A stretch of DNA of 64,000 nucleotides from a bacterium (lineage in GTDB: Bacteria; Bacillota; Bacilli; Lactobacillales; Streptococcaceae). Numbering within the stretch: position 1 is the stretch's first letter; each line of letters opens with the position of its first letter. The notes under the pieces were generated by a model. It saw only the letters and a list, made by a program, of their open reading frames with translations. It had not been told where the DNA came from and did not search any database. The position numbers and the translations under genes are program-made. Below, in pieces: positions 1 through 8,862 of this stretch. The DNA is taken from NCBI GenBank assembly GCA_905221065.1, contig CAJNBS010000005.1, forward strand, positions 49,589 to 113,588, given 5' to 3'.

Positions 1-1537
1 TTTGGACACGGGCTCTTTCTTTATCAACTAGCCCTACTTCTTTTAGCAAGATAGCCAATTCTAGCATGTCTGATACGCTGGTTGCATGTGAAATGATGGT
101 CTGACGAATGACATCATCTCCCAACTTATCTTTCAAATTACGAGCCGCCTTAAAGATTGCTAATTCTTTTTCAAGTAACTCTGATTTTTCGACATGAGTA
201 GCAGAAAGAATACGTGGATCTTCTTCTAATTCTTTCAAAAGAAGCTGGCATTTTTCTTCTTCACTTAGTTCGCTATAACGCGAATGAATACCTGCTGATT
301 TCAAGAGTTCGGCTACACAGGCCTCGTGAACACTAGAATCTTGGCGCATGTCAATAGATGCCAAATAGAAACCAAAAATTTCAACTGCTTGAATCAGCTC
401 AACAAAATCACCAGAAATCAGTGCTTCTCCCTTGTTTTCCAAGAGGGAATCACGGATAGTAACTAAGTCCTTATAAAAGTCATTGGCTGTTTCATAACGA
501 GCTCCAACTTCCTTATCCTCAATCAGATAAGCTTTAGTTGCTTGGATTTTTGATTGAATATCAAACAAGGCACGACGGTAAAGCTCTTTTTCGCGGTAAA
601 TCGAATTATCCTTGGATTGACGAGCCATTTCTCTGACTTGCTTGCTGACATTGACAATACTGGTTGAGAGAGAGAATTCACGATAAAGTTGATAAATCTT
701 TTCATCATAGTAGTTCATGATGACTTCACACTGGGTCATGGCAGATTGTTTCAAGGTATCTGCTGTAACAAAAGGATTCCCATCACGGTCTCCACCAATC
801 CACATTCCCATGGTAATTGGTTTAGGATGTTTCAACTCCAAGCCATGTTTTTTAGCCAGGCGCTTGTACTCAGCAGTCAAATGAGGAACAGCTTTCAAGA
901 ATGAACTATTGTAGTATTCCATAACATTCGTGATTTCATTGGTTACTTTCAATTTCTTTTCACGAATCATATCTGTCTGCATGATAATCTCAATGTAACG
1001 ACGGAGATCATTATGCCATTTTTCCTTATTAATCAAGCCTAATTTCACATCACGATACTTACGCAAGAGGGTATGGATATGATTTGTCAAATCTAGCATA
1101 CTCTTACGTTGCACTTGTGTTGGATGGGCTGTTAAAACAGGGACAACATTCAAATGTTCTAAAATTTCAACCGCATTTTCTTTTTCTGCAACCATTTTGA
1201 TAGTTGCTGATAACTTACCAAGATAATCTTGATCGATATTATTTTGGTGGTTGATTTCATAGGCCAAATCCACGTCTTCTGAAATATTAATCAAGAGAGG
1301 CAAGATAGAGAAATAGCGTGAAATATAAGCCATTTCATCATTTGTAAGGCTAGTAACCAATTGGTTCAAGCCTTGATAATCTTCTTGAGTTGACAATTCT
1401 TTCAACTCCATGATTTTTTCAAAAGTCTCTGGGGCAAGCATATTTTTAGTGATATCTTCTAACAATTCTGTTAAAATCAATACTTCTTCTTGCACGACAG
1501 CTTTATTACTATAGTTTTCTAATTTTTGAAGAGACAT
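1..1537 (-). CDS. ppc: Phosphoenolpyruvate carboxylase, N-terminal part (runs off window)
   Basis: Carboxylates phosphoenolpyruvate to oxaloacetate, a cytoplasmic anaplerotic reaction. Reading the minus strand from the ATG at 1537 gives 512 uninterrupted codons to the window edge, beginning [19 protein letters not shown]. The family motifs [12 protein letters not shown] (about residue 135, carrying the catalytic His) and [11 protein letters not shown] (about residue 242) are intact. The rest of the roughly 900-residue enzyme lies outside the window. The gene starts 24 nt after the ftsW stop with no terminator between them, so the two are probably co-transcribed. The identification is firm; only completeness is unknown. 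Confidence 0.95.
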   Translation of the reverse strand, partial: MSLQKLENYSNKAVVQEEVLILTELLEDITKNMLAPETFEKIMELKELSTQEDYQGLNQLVTSLTNDEMAYISRYFSILPLLINISEDVDLAYEINHQNNIDQDYLGKLSATIKMVAEKENAVEILEHLNVVPVLTAHPTQVQRKSMLDLTNHIHTLLRKYRDVKLGLINKEKWHNDLRRYIEIIMQTDMIREKKLKVTNEITNVMEYYNSSFLKAVPHLTAEYKRLAKKHGLELKHPKPITMGMWIGGDRDGNPFVTADTLKQSAMTQCEVIMNYYDEKIYQLYREFSLSTSIVNVSKQVREMARQSKDNSIYREKELYRRALFDIQSKIQATKAYLIEDKEVGARYETANDFYKDLVTIRDSLLENKGEALISGDFVELIQAVEIFGFYLASIDMRQDSSVHEACVAELLKSAGIHSRYSELSEEEKCQLLLKELEEDPRILSATHVEKSELLEKELAIFKAARNLKDKLGDDVIRQTIISHATSVSDMLELAILLKEVGLVDKERARVQ

Positions 1538-1561
1538 AGGTAATCCTTTCCACTATCAGCT

Positions 1562-2785
1562 CTACATATAGTTTGATGAGTGAGTTTCTAACTCCTCATA
1601 CAATTGAGCACGCTTTTCACTTGCATCAATATTTAAGACAAAGGCGATGGCTACAGACAAGACCAGAAGACTATTCCCTCCTTGCGATAAGAAAGGAAAG
1701 GTTACTCCTGTCGAAGGAATAATACCAGAAATTCCACCGATATTGACAAAGACCTGGATCAACATCATACCCCCAACCCCAATCGCCATCATGGAATTAA
1801 AGGGATTCTTAGCACGAATTCCTACTAGGATGATTCGTAAAATAAGGAAAAAGACAAGTGCTAAAATCAAGCCAGCTCCTACAAATCCAAATTCTTCGAT
1901 GACAATTGAAAATACAAAATCTGTATGGGCCTCTGGTAAATAGCCACGTTTTTCAATTGAATTTCCTAAACCTAGACCAAACCAACCACCATTTACCATG
2001 GCAAAGTAGGAATTTGCGAGTTGGTGGCCTGCTCCTGCCAAATCGGCAAAGGGATTAAAGTAGGCACTGAAACGCTTGGCAACGTAACCAAATACTGGAA
2101 TTTTTGAAAATTTATCAACCCCTATAAAAGAAATCAGTGATAAGGATAGGGCAGAAACTCCCACCAAAATTCCCAAAAAGGCAATAAACCATCTATAAGC
2201 GATACCACTAATCGTATACATAATCAAGGCAACCAAAGCTAAAATAGAAGCATTCCCCAAATCTGGGAAAATAGCAAGACTCCCAATCAGTACCAAGAGA
2301 ACAAAACGCCAGTCATTAAACGCACGAGGAAACCACTGATTCTGTGTCAAAACTTGAAAATCATAAATAGCTATATCCTCTTGTTGTTTGGAAAATTTAT
2401 TTGCTAGATACCAAATAATAATAATTTTCAAGTATTCGGCTGGCTGAATGGTCAAAGGTCCTACAGAAATCCAGCCATAGGCCCCATTGACAGGAATACC
2501 AATCAAACGAGCCAAAGCTAATAGAATCAGCTCAACAAACATAACAATAAATAAAAGACGTTCATTTCTTAAAAAATTCAGTCTCAACTTATATATCAAG
2601 GCAATCAGTATCAAACTAAATATCCAAAATAGTCCCTGACTTCGGACCAATTGCAGTGCACTTTGGCCTTCTTGAATTAAAATAGCACTGGTTGTCGAAT
2701 AAACCACAATCAAGCCCAGAATAGATAAAAGTAAGTAAGGAACTAGAATAGAATAATTTAATAGGTGCCTTTTACTAATCTTCAT
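1562..2785 (-). CDS. ftsW: SEDS-family peptidoglycan glycosyltransferase FtsW
   Basis: FtsW polymerises lipid II into septal peptidoglycan together with a class B penicillin-binding protein at the division site. The 407-residue protein has about ten hydrophobic membrane segments. It carries the SEDS signatures GAYGWISVGPLTIQPAEYLK (residues 101-120), FPDLGNAS (near 175) and PEAHTDFVFS, whose Asp (about 289) matches the catalytic Asp of RodA/FtsW. Length equals what I recall for pneumococcal FtsW. The gene lies between the prsA terminator and ppc; a promoter should lie in 2786-2915. RodA is the alternative, but linkage to ppc and length favour FtsW. Confidence 0.93.
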   Translation of the reverse strand: MKISKRHLLNYSILVPYLLLSILGLIVVYSTTSAILIQEGQSALQLVRSQGLFWIFSLILIALIYKLRLNFLRNERLLFIVMFVELILLALARLIGIPVNGAYGWISVGPLTIQPAEYLKIIIIWYLANKFSKQQEDIAIYDFQVLTQNQWFPRAFNDWRFVLLVLIGSLAIFPDLGNASILALVALIMYTISGIAYRWFIAFLGILVGVSALSLSLISFIGVDKFSKIPVFGYVAKRFSAYFNPFADLAGAGHQLANSYFAMVNGGWFGLGLGNSIEKRGYLPEAHTDFVFSIVIEEFGFVGAGLILALVFFLILRIILVGIRAKNPFNSMMAIGVGGMMLIQVFVNIGGISGIIPSTGVTFPFLSQGGNSLLVLSVAIAFVLNIDASEKRAQLYEELETHSSNYM

Positions 2786-2917
2786 AGTATCACCAATCTA
2801 ATGAGAACAACACAATTGCTTCCCAAATTCCGTTTGTTTTCTAGTTTTGATTGCTATTATACCATTTTTTCCGAAAGAAAAAAACTCTTATCCATCAGAT
2901 AGACCATTTTTGTCATA

Positions 2918-2941
2918 AGAAAAAGAGCACTTGGCCCTTTT
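2918..2941 (-). terminator. Rho-independent terminator after prsA
   Basis: On the minus strand AAAGGGC, a five-base loop CAAGT and GCTCTTT form a 7-bp stem with one G-U pair, followed by a U run. It begins just after the prsA stop and separates prsA from ftsW. Confidence 0.75.
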
Positions 2942-2946
2942 CTGTT

Positions 2947-3885
2947 TTATTCTTTTGATGAACTACTTGAACTTGAATCTCCGCCACCGATATATTGGGT
3001 GAAGATATTTTGGAAGGCTTGGTCTTTGACCTTGATATTAGCTGCTTGTAATTCTTTTCCGATAATGCTTTGAACAAATGTTGAATCATTTTGTTTTTGA
3101 GTCATGATAACAGTTTTTAATTTTTCTTTGTAGTCATCAAGATTAGATGATTTTTCTGTTTTCTTAGTGAGTTTTACAATGTAATATTGGCTGCTGTAGG
3201 ATTGTGTACCTGCGGCTGTAATCACATCAGAAACGCCGTTTACATCTAGAGCAAATGCCGCTTTCTTAACTTGTTCTGGCACTTCTGTTGAAGCAGAATC
3301 AAAGGTGATTTCTCCACCGTTCGCTTTGGTTTTCTCATCAGTTGAGTTATCTTTAGCTAATTGAGCAAAATCTGCATCACTAGCCTTAGCTTTTTCAAGA
3401 ATTTCTTTAGCCTTGTCTTCATTGTCCAAACGGATGATTTGAGCCGTTACATCTGGGGTGTACTCGTCAAAGGCTTTCTTATAGGCATCATCTGTCAATT
3501 CAGCTTCTGCTGCTTTCTTAACTGCCAACTCAACTAATTTACTTGTACGAATTTGAGCTTTGCGTGTTTCAATCGTCATGCCTGCTTGTGACAAGACACG
3601 TTGGTAGTTTTCACCATATTGTTTCTCTTCTTCGGCAATAGTGTCATTGACTTCTTTATCATCTACTTCTGAACCATATTGTTTCTCAAATACTTTTTGG
3701 ATGGTCAAGTTTAACAACACTTGTTGAGCTGAAGGGTTGCTTTTTACTTGCTCATAAAATTGATGTTCTGTGATGACATCCCCTTTCATGCTGATAAGGT
3801 CTGCACCTTCTGAACCTTTCGAACAAGCTGCTAATGTTGCTACTGATAATAGTGTAATGGCACCTGCCAATAATTTTTTCTTCAT
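2947..3885 (-). CDS. prsA: Foldase lipoprotein PrsA (PpmA), parvulin-type PPIase
   Basis: Extracytoplasmic peptidyl-prolyl isomerase and foldase anchored in the membrane, assisting folding of exported proteins; called PpmA in pneumococcus. The 312-residue product has a lipoprotein signal peptide with lipobox TLAAC (Cys 21), a SurA/PrsA-like N-terminal region, a parvulin domain around residues 148-240, and a serine-rich C-terminal tail. The ATG at 3885 is preceded by AAAGGAG. It is monocistronic, with its own promoter and CiaR-like box upstream and a terminator downstream. Many parvulin homologues lack strong isomerase activity, so the catalytic role is inferred from the family. Confidence 0.93.
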   Translation of the reverse strand: MKKKLLAGAITLLSVATLAACSKGSEGADLISMKGDVITEHQFYEQVKSNPSAQQVLLNLTIQKVFEKQYGSEVDDKEVNDTIAEEEKQYGENYQRVLSQAGMTIETRKAQIRTSKLVELAVKKAAEAELTDDAYKKAFDEYTPDVTAQIIRLDNEDKAKEILEKAKASDADFAQLAKDNSTDEKTKANGGEITFDSASTEVPEQVKKAAFALDVNGVSDVITAAGTQSYSSQYYIVKLTKKTEKSSNLDDYKEKLKTVIMTQKQNDSTFVQSIIGKELQAANIKVKDQAFQNIFTQYIGGGDSSSSSSSKE

Positions 3886-3918
3886 GTCTACTCCTTTGAG
3901 ATAAGTGTTACCCTATCT

Positions 3919-3950
3919 ATTTTACTATATTTTCTTAAATTTTTCTGAAA
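3919..3950 (-). promoter_or_regulatory. prsA promoter with CiaR-type direct repeat
   Basis: On the minus strand TTTCAG-AAAAA-TTTAAG (3950-3934) matches the CiaR operator TTTAAG-N5-TTTAAG with one mismatch. Nine bases later comes a -10-like TAAAAT (3924-3919). CiaR boxes in pneumococcus lie about 10 nt upstream of the -10, and prsA/ppmA is, to my memory, in the CiaRH regulon. The promoter sits directly after the stop codon of the upstream methyltransferase gene. Confidence 0.7.
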
Positions 3951-3951
3951 A

Positions 3952-4665
3952 TCATTCGCTGTCAGGCAATTGAACATCTGCTACATTTTTACGAAGCATG
4001 AGAATACCGTCTCCCAGAGGGACTAATGTTGCGGTGATTCCTGGATTGTCTAAGGTTGCATCAAATAGTCTTTGAAGTCCTCTGTAAATAGTTCGCTGAC
4101 CTCGACGAACTTCCATAATGTCCTTGGCAACATCACCACCTTGGAAAATATCATCCAAGATAACCACACCACCAACTTCCAAATGTTTGAGGATTTCTGG
4201 CAGAAAGACGATGTATTTAGACTTAGCAGAATCCATAAAGACGAAATCATAGGACTCTGTCAGGGTTGATAAGACATCTACCGCATCTCCTTCTAGGAGA
4301 GTAATTTGCTTGCGACTGTCAAACTGAGCAAAATTTTCCTTGGCAAAACCAATCATTTCTGGATTGCGGTCAATAGTTGTAATCTTAGCATCTGGCGCAT
4401 GTTCCGCCATCAAGAGGGCTGAAAACCCGATGGCCGTCCCAATTTCCAGAATGTTTTTAGGTTGCATGATTTCCATGAGAAAACGGAAATAAGCAACCGT
4501 TTCATGTGGAATGATGGGAATATTTTCCTTACGGGCAAAATCTTCCAATTCTTTCAAGGAACCTGTGACTTGCTTTTGACGCTGGCGCATCAAGTCTACA
4601 ATTTCTTCTTTGACAACAGGACGACGCATGTTATGGTTGGCATTCTTACTATACGATTCAACCAT
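3952..4665 (-). CDS. Class I SAM-dependent O-methyltransferase (CCoAMT-like)
   Basis: Predicted small-molecule O-methyltransferase of the caffeoyl-CoA/catechol OMT family; the natural substrate is unknown. The protein shows the SAM-binding motif ILEIGTAIGFSALLMA, a following acidic strand TTIDRNPEM, and DFVFMDSAKSKY with the metal-site Asp. I chose the ATG at 4665 (MVESYSKNANH, 237 aa), one base after the pepF stop, rather than an ATG 14 codons further upstream inside pepF. No strong ribosome-binding site is visible at either, so translational coupling to pepF is likely. It lies between pepF and prsA, an arrangement I recall as conserved in pneumococcus. Confidence 0.85.
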   Translation of the reverse strand: MVESYSKNANHNMRRPVVKEEIVDLMRQRQKQVTGSLKELEDFARKENIPIIPHETVAYFRFLMEIMQPKNILEIGTAIGFSALLMAEHAPDAKITTIDRNPEMIGFAKENFAQFDSRKQITLLEGDAVDVLSTLTESYDFVFMDSAKSKYIVFLPEILKHLEVGGVVILDDIFQGGDVAKDIMEVRRGQRTIYRGLQRLFDATLDNPGITATLVPLGDGILMLRKNVADVQLPDSE

Positions 4666-4666
4666 C

Positions 4667-6469
4667 TTATGCCAATCCCAATTTTTCAACAAGGGCTTCA
4701 AACTCATTTAAACGGCGTTCAAAGACTGCAAAGGCATCGTTGAGGTAGTCTTCCTTCTCCATATCAACACCAGCTTTTCTCATGACATTGAGTGGATAGT
4801 CAGACTTACCTGCCTTGAGGTAATCGATATAGCGGTCACGGTCTTCTTGACTACCATGAACAATCTTTTCAGCCAAGGCTGAGGCTGCTGCAAAACCTGT
4901 TGAATATTGGTATACATAGTAGTTATAGTAGAAGTGTGGAATACGGGCCCACTCGTATTGGATTTCAGGATTGTCTTCCTTACTCAAACCATAATACTCC
5001 TGATTCAAGTCTGCGTAGAGTTTATTTAGGAAATCGCTTGTCAAGACTTCTCCATTTTGGTCCGCTTGGTGGATAGCGTGTTCAAACTCAGCAAATTGAG
5101 TTTGACGGAAAACTGTTCCACGGAAACCATCTAGGAAGTTATTGAGGATAGCAAAACGCGTTGCATCGTCTTCCACTTCTTCCAACAATTTCTCCGTCAA
5201 GATATTTTCATTGGTAGTTGAAGCAATCTCAGCCAAGAAGATAGAGTAATCTCCGTAAACATAGGGCTGCGTTTCACGAGTATAGCTTGAGTGCATACTG
5301 TGACCTGTTTCATGGACAAGGGTAAAGAGATTGTCTAGATTGTCCTGCCAGTTAAGGAGCATAAAGGCATTGGTATCGTAAGAACCGCCAGAGTAGGCAC
5401 CTGAACGCTTGCCTTGGTTTTCGTAAACATCAATCCAACGCTCACTGAAGGCACGTTTAACACGGCTCAAATAATCCTCACCCAAGACTGCCAAGGCCTC
5501 TTCTGCCTTTTTCAAGGCTTCTTGGTAGGTAAAACTGTATTCAACAGACGAAAGCGGTGTGTAGACATCGTACATCTTGAGGTCTGAAATTCCCAAGATT
5601 TTTGAACGAAGGTTAAGATAGCGATGCAAGAGTGGCAAATGCTTGCGAACTGCTGCTACCAAATTGTCATAAACACTCTCTGGAACAAAATTCGCTGCGA
5701 GGGCTGCATGACGAGCACTCTTGTAGTTGCGAACCTTGGCACGGTAGTTTTGCACCTTAACATTGGTTTGCAAGGTTTTGGCATAGGTGTGTTGGAATTG
5801 TTCATAAGTCGCATAAAGGGCTTGATAAGCACCACGGCGAACCTCACGATTTTTAGACTCCATCAAACGTGTATAAGTCCCATGAGAGAGCTGAACTTCC
5901 TTACCATCATCGTCTAGGACATAAGGGAATACAATATCCGCATTGTCCAAGATAGCGAAGGTTTCACTTGCCGAACCAAAGATTTCACCAGCTCCAGCCA
6001 ATAATTCTTCTTCACGTTGTGAAAGAACGTGGTCCTTACCTTGCAAAAGTTTGTCAAAATAGTGTTGATAAACCTGCAATTTTGGTTGAGCCTCTAAAAA
6101 GTCAGCATACTGCTCTTCACTAATTTCCATAAATTCAGGCTCATAGAATGAAAAGGCTTGGTCTAGTTGGCTGTAGAGAGTCATTGCCTTGGCGTAGTAC
6201 TCTTGGTACTTGGCTTCACGTGTATCTTGGTCATTTTTCATATGAGCATAAACGTAAAGCTTCTCCATTTGGCGTTCCATTTCAAGAGAAAATTCAGTAA
6301 TTTCGAGTAGGCTATCCGCACTATCCAAGAGATGGCCTTCATACTGGGCTACTGTCTCCAACTTTTCTGTTAAATCCCTTAAGGCTTCTTCCCAAGCCTG
6401 GTCAGTTGGGTAAATCGTTGATAGATCCCATGTATCTTTTTCATTTATTTCATGTCTTTGTAATACCAT
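4667..6469 (-). CDS. pepF: Oligoendopeptidase F (M3 family zinc metallopeptidase)
   Basis: Cytoplasmic metallopeptidase that degrades short peptides, contributing to amino-acid supply and peptide turnover. The 600-residue protein contains the M3 zinc motif [11 protein letters not shown] near residue 388 and a downstream EIAST(T)NE segment providing the third metal ligand. Length is typical of PepF/PepB. Start is the ATG at 6469. It follows coiA by 18 nt and may be co-induced with it in competence, as CoiA-PepF transcripts are known from related streptococci. The downstream methyltransferase begins one base after its stop. Confidence 0.94.
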   Translation of the reverse strand: MVLQRHEINEKDTWDLSTIYPTDQAWEEALRDLTEKLETVAQYEGHLLDSADSLLEITEFSLEMERQMEKLYVYAHMKNDQDTREAKYQEYYAKAMTLYSQLDQAFSFYEPEFMEISEEQYADFLEAQPKLQVYQHYFDKLLQGKDHVLSQREEELLAGAGEIFGSASETFAILDNADIVFPYVLDDDGKEVQLSHGTYTRLMESKNREVRRGAYQALYATYEQFQHTYAKTLQTNVKVQNYRAKVRNYKSARHAALAANFVPESVYDNLVAAVRKHLPLLHRYLNLRSKILGISDLKMYDVYTPLSSVEYSFTYQEALKKAEEALAVLGEDYLSRVKRAFSERWIDVYENQGKRSGAYSGGSYDTNAFMLLNWQDNLDNLFTLVHETGHSMHSSYTRETQPYVYGDYSIFLAEIASTTNENILTEKLLEEVEDDATRFAILNNFLDGFRGTVFRQTQFAEFEHAIHQADQNGEVLTSDFLNKLYADLNQEYYGLSKEDNPEIQYEWARIPHFYYNYYVYQYSTGFAAASALAEKIVHGSQEDRDRYIDYLKAGKSDYPLNVMRKAGVDMEKEDYLNDAFAVFERRLNEFEALVEKLGLA

Positions 6470-6487
6470 TAGATTCCTCCATCCTTT

Positions 6488-7441
6488 CTATTCTACCATA
6501 TTTTTTAAGAAATATTGCTGATAAAAGGCTGGTGGATAAAGCTTTTGCCAATCATTTTGAGGATTTTCTTGATAATAGGTGTAAAAATACTGATAATAGC
6601 TGGTCAAATCTTGCTCAATCTGGAAAAATTTGCCTACTATTGGCCGAATTTGTGGATACCATTCTTTTAGCCCATAAGTCAGGATATTTTCTCCCTTCTG
6701 ATAGGCTTCTGCTTGTTCTTTCATCCAAAAAGGATTTTGATAATAGAGTTGTTGCCGGATATAGCGACAGATGTCCTTATCCTCAGACACTGTAAAATGA
6801 GATATTTTTTGTTTCTTATAGGGAAGACGCAATATTTCCAGTAAACCAGCCTGACCATAGGGAAATTCCTTCATCTGATAATGGAGTTTACCACGGAGGT
6901 CTTGGTAAATCAGGTATTTGAGTCTTAAAACCTGTTTTCCCTTGTCTACTTCCCAAACATAAAAGCCCATATTTTGACTGAAATAGAGAAAACCTTGTTG
7001 CAGACGAGTCAAGCGGTCTTTGAGCCACAGTTTTTGACCCAGCAACCACAGTACTTGGTAACCCTGACTACGATAGCCCTCACTACGCTCTTTAAGAACT
7101 TTTTGAGGCAAGGGACTACACTGAACTTCTAAAGCCAGATTGCCATTTACAAATACATCCGCAATCTGTTTAAGTTCTGGAAGGGGGTATTCTAATTGAA
7201 CCTCTGACTCTTTTTTCAACCACTGATAGAGAGATTCCTTATTGGCCAGGTGTTCTGGACTTTCATTTTCAGAGGAATAATCACAGTCTTTTAAAGATTT
7301 ATGGGCAAAATGGGTCCGTACACTTGGTCCTTGACGCAAACGGAGCTGACCTCCACAAGCGGGGCAGGTATATGCTTGTTTCTCGAGCCTATCCTCTAAC
7401 ACATTTACCAACTGTCCTCTAGCATCTCTCGCAACAAACAT
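6488..7441 (-). CDS. coiA: Competence protein CoiA
   Basis: Late competence protein required for recombination of internalised DNA during transformation. The N-terminal part has a CPAC motif followed by HFAH (residues about 26-50), resembling a small metal-binding module, then a PD-(D/E)xK-nuclease-like segment with IADVF and ALEVQ. The start is the ATG at 7441 (MFVARDARGQL, 317 aa), placed 5 nt after a perfect AGGAGG; an in-frame upstream ATG would lie upstream of the promoter element and is not credible. A perfect cin-box lies 22 nt upstream, so expression is predicted to depend on the competence sigma factor ComX. Confidence 0.95.
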   Translation of the reverse strand: MFVARDARGQLVNVLEDRLEKQAYTCPACGGQLRLRQGPSVRTHFAHKSLKDCDYSSENESPEHLANKESLYQWLKKESEVQLEYPLPELKQIADVFVNGNLALEVQCSPLPQKVLKERSEGYRSQGYQVLWLLGQKLWLKDRLTRLQQGFLYFSQNMGFYVWEVDKGKQVLRLKYLIYQDLRGKLHYQMKEFPYGQAGLLEILRLPYKKQKISHFTVSEDKDICRYIRQQLYYQNPFWMKEQAEAYQKGENILTYGLKEWYPQIRPIVGKFFQIEQDLTSYYQYFYTYYQENPQNDWQKLYPPAFYQQYFLKNMVE

Positions 7442-7462
7442 GATTTCCCTCCTTTTATATAT

Positions 7463-7470
7463 TATTCGTA
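7463..7470 (-). promoter_or_regulatory. cin-box (ComX promoter) for coiA
   Basis: The minus strand reads TACGAATA, identical to the streptococcal cin-box/combox recognised by ComX (SigX), with a T-rich tract immediately upstream as is typical. It lies 22 nt upstream of the coiA ATG. Confidence 0.93.
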
Positions 7471-7513
7471 AAAAAGAAAAAAGATCAGGAAAATTCCTAA
7501 TCTTCATGTGTGT

Positions 7514-8374
7514 TTATTTGATTTTCTTAGCTAGCATGGTCGCAAAGCGTAGTTGAATACGATTGCCATTCTCATCGCGACGGTGCAGATGTCCTGGATT
7601 TTCATTGTACTTGACCAATTCCCAGTCCTTGTAATAGTCTGCCAGTTCCCCTTCTTTAAAGGTGAATGGGAAGTTGACTGAGCAAGAATAATCCTCTGTA
7701 TCCATGGCACAGACGATAAGATTGTAACCACCGACCGTAGTCTGTTCCTGCATGTTTCGGATAATAGCTGGAATACGGTCCGCTTGCAAAAACATGAGAA
7801 CAACAGTCGATACGATAAAATCATATTCTTGTCCAATGCTGGCTGAATTGATATCATAAAGACCAACTGGCATGTCCAGGTCTTCTTGCTCCACAATGCT
7901 TTGCAAGATTTCAAGGGCCAGTTCATTTTGATCCACAGCTGTCACATCAAAACCTTGTTGGGCTAAAAAGAGAGAATTACGACCTTGACCACAGCCCAAA
8001 TCCAAGGCTTTACCCGGTTTCACTGTTTGCATAGCTTCCAGAACTTCTGAATGAACAGGATTGGTATTGTATTTCTTAGGGAAATAGTCCTCAGGTTTAC
8101 AATAAAATTCCAAGTACCATTCCACATCGTCTGTGGCAGCCTCCACTCGGTGCCAGGCTTGAGGTTGCGCCATGGGATTGTCTGCTCCTGCTTCAAAGAG
8201 GTGTTCAGCTAGAACTTCCCCTTCTTCGGTCAACTCAATAAACTTGAGAGTTCCTTTTAAAACAGTAATCTTGCCCCAAGTCCCAATCTTGGTATTGTGC
8301 TTTTGCTGAACCGCCTCTGGCATGGTTTCTTTAGTCCACAAGGGCATACGTTTATAGGCAACTAGTTTTTCCAT
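7514..8374 (-). CDS. tehB: TehB-like SAM-dependent methyltransferase
   Basis: Named for tellurite-resistance methyltransferase TehB; the physiological substrate in streptococci is not established. The N-terminal 100 residues form a small cupin-like domain (DUF1971 type, containing AWHRVEA). The C-terminal domain is a class I methyltransferase with SAM motif LDLGCGQGRNSLFLA and DVTAVDQNE. I prefer the ATG at 8374 (MEKLVAYKR, 286 aa), because GAGGAA abuts the earlier ATG at 8380 but is correctly spaced for 8374. Last gene of the long minus-strand series after smpB, 20 nt downstream of it. Confidence 0.88.
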   Translation of the reverse strand: MEKLVAYKRMPLWTKETMPEAVQQKHNTKIGTWGKITVLKGTLKFIELTEEGEVLAEHLFEAGADNPMAQPQAWHRVEAATDDVEWYLEFYCKPEDYFPKKYNTNPVHSEVLEAMQTVKPGKALDLGCGQGRNSLFLAQQGFDVTAVDQNELALEILQSIVEQEDLDMPVGLYDINSASIGQEYDFIVSTVVLMFLQADRIPAIIRNMQEQTTVGGYNLIVCAMDTEDYSCSVNFPFTFKEGELADYYKDWELVKYNENPGHLHRRDENGNRIQLRFATMLAKKIK

Positions 8375-8394
8375 TTTCATTTCCTCTTTTTATC

Positions 8395-8862
8395 TTATCG
8401 CTGATTGACAGCTTTCATGACACGCGCGATGTCACGATTTTGCTCCCGTCGCTTGATAGACTCCCGTTTATCATAGTCATGCTTCCCTTTGGCAAGTCCT
8501 AAAAGGAGTTTAGCGTAACCATCTTTGATATAGACCTTAAGGGGAACCAGAGTCATTCCTGTCCCTTTGGTCTCTTGTTCCAATTTTTGAATTTGTTTCT
8601 TATGGAGCAGGAGTTTACGACGGCGTTCCGGTTCCTGGTTCCAGATATTGCCCTCTTCGTATGGCGCGATATGAACATTGCTCAGCCAGACTTCTCCATT
8701 TTTTACTTGGGCAAAGCCATCCTTAAGATTGATTCGAGCAGCTCGTACACTCTTGATTTCAGTTCCAGTCAGGACCATTCCTGCCTCTAGCGTATCTACG
8801 ATTGTATAGTCGTGGCGCGCCTTTTTATTTTGTGCGACGACCTTTCCCTCGCCCTTTGCCAT
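8395..8862 (-). CDS. smpB: SsrA-binding protein SmpB
   Basis: Small basic protein that delivers tmRNA to stalled ribosomes for trans-translation. The 155-residue product has the SmpB beta-barrel core with [20 protein letters not shown] and GTEIKSVR, and a basic C-terminal tail ([17 protein letters not shown]) that enters the mRNA channel. Its first 38 nt overlap the end of rnr, so translation is probably coupled. Pairing with RNase R is functional, since RNase R degrades the non-stop mRNA released by trans-translation. Confidence 0.97.

Noticed and set aside
4667..4707. Longer start for the O-methyltransferase, overlapping pepF by 41 nt
   Set aside because: The upstream ATG has no ribosome-binding site and adds residues coded inside conserved pepF; the ATG at 4665 one base after the pepF stop is more likely.
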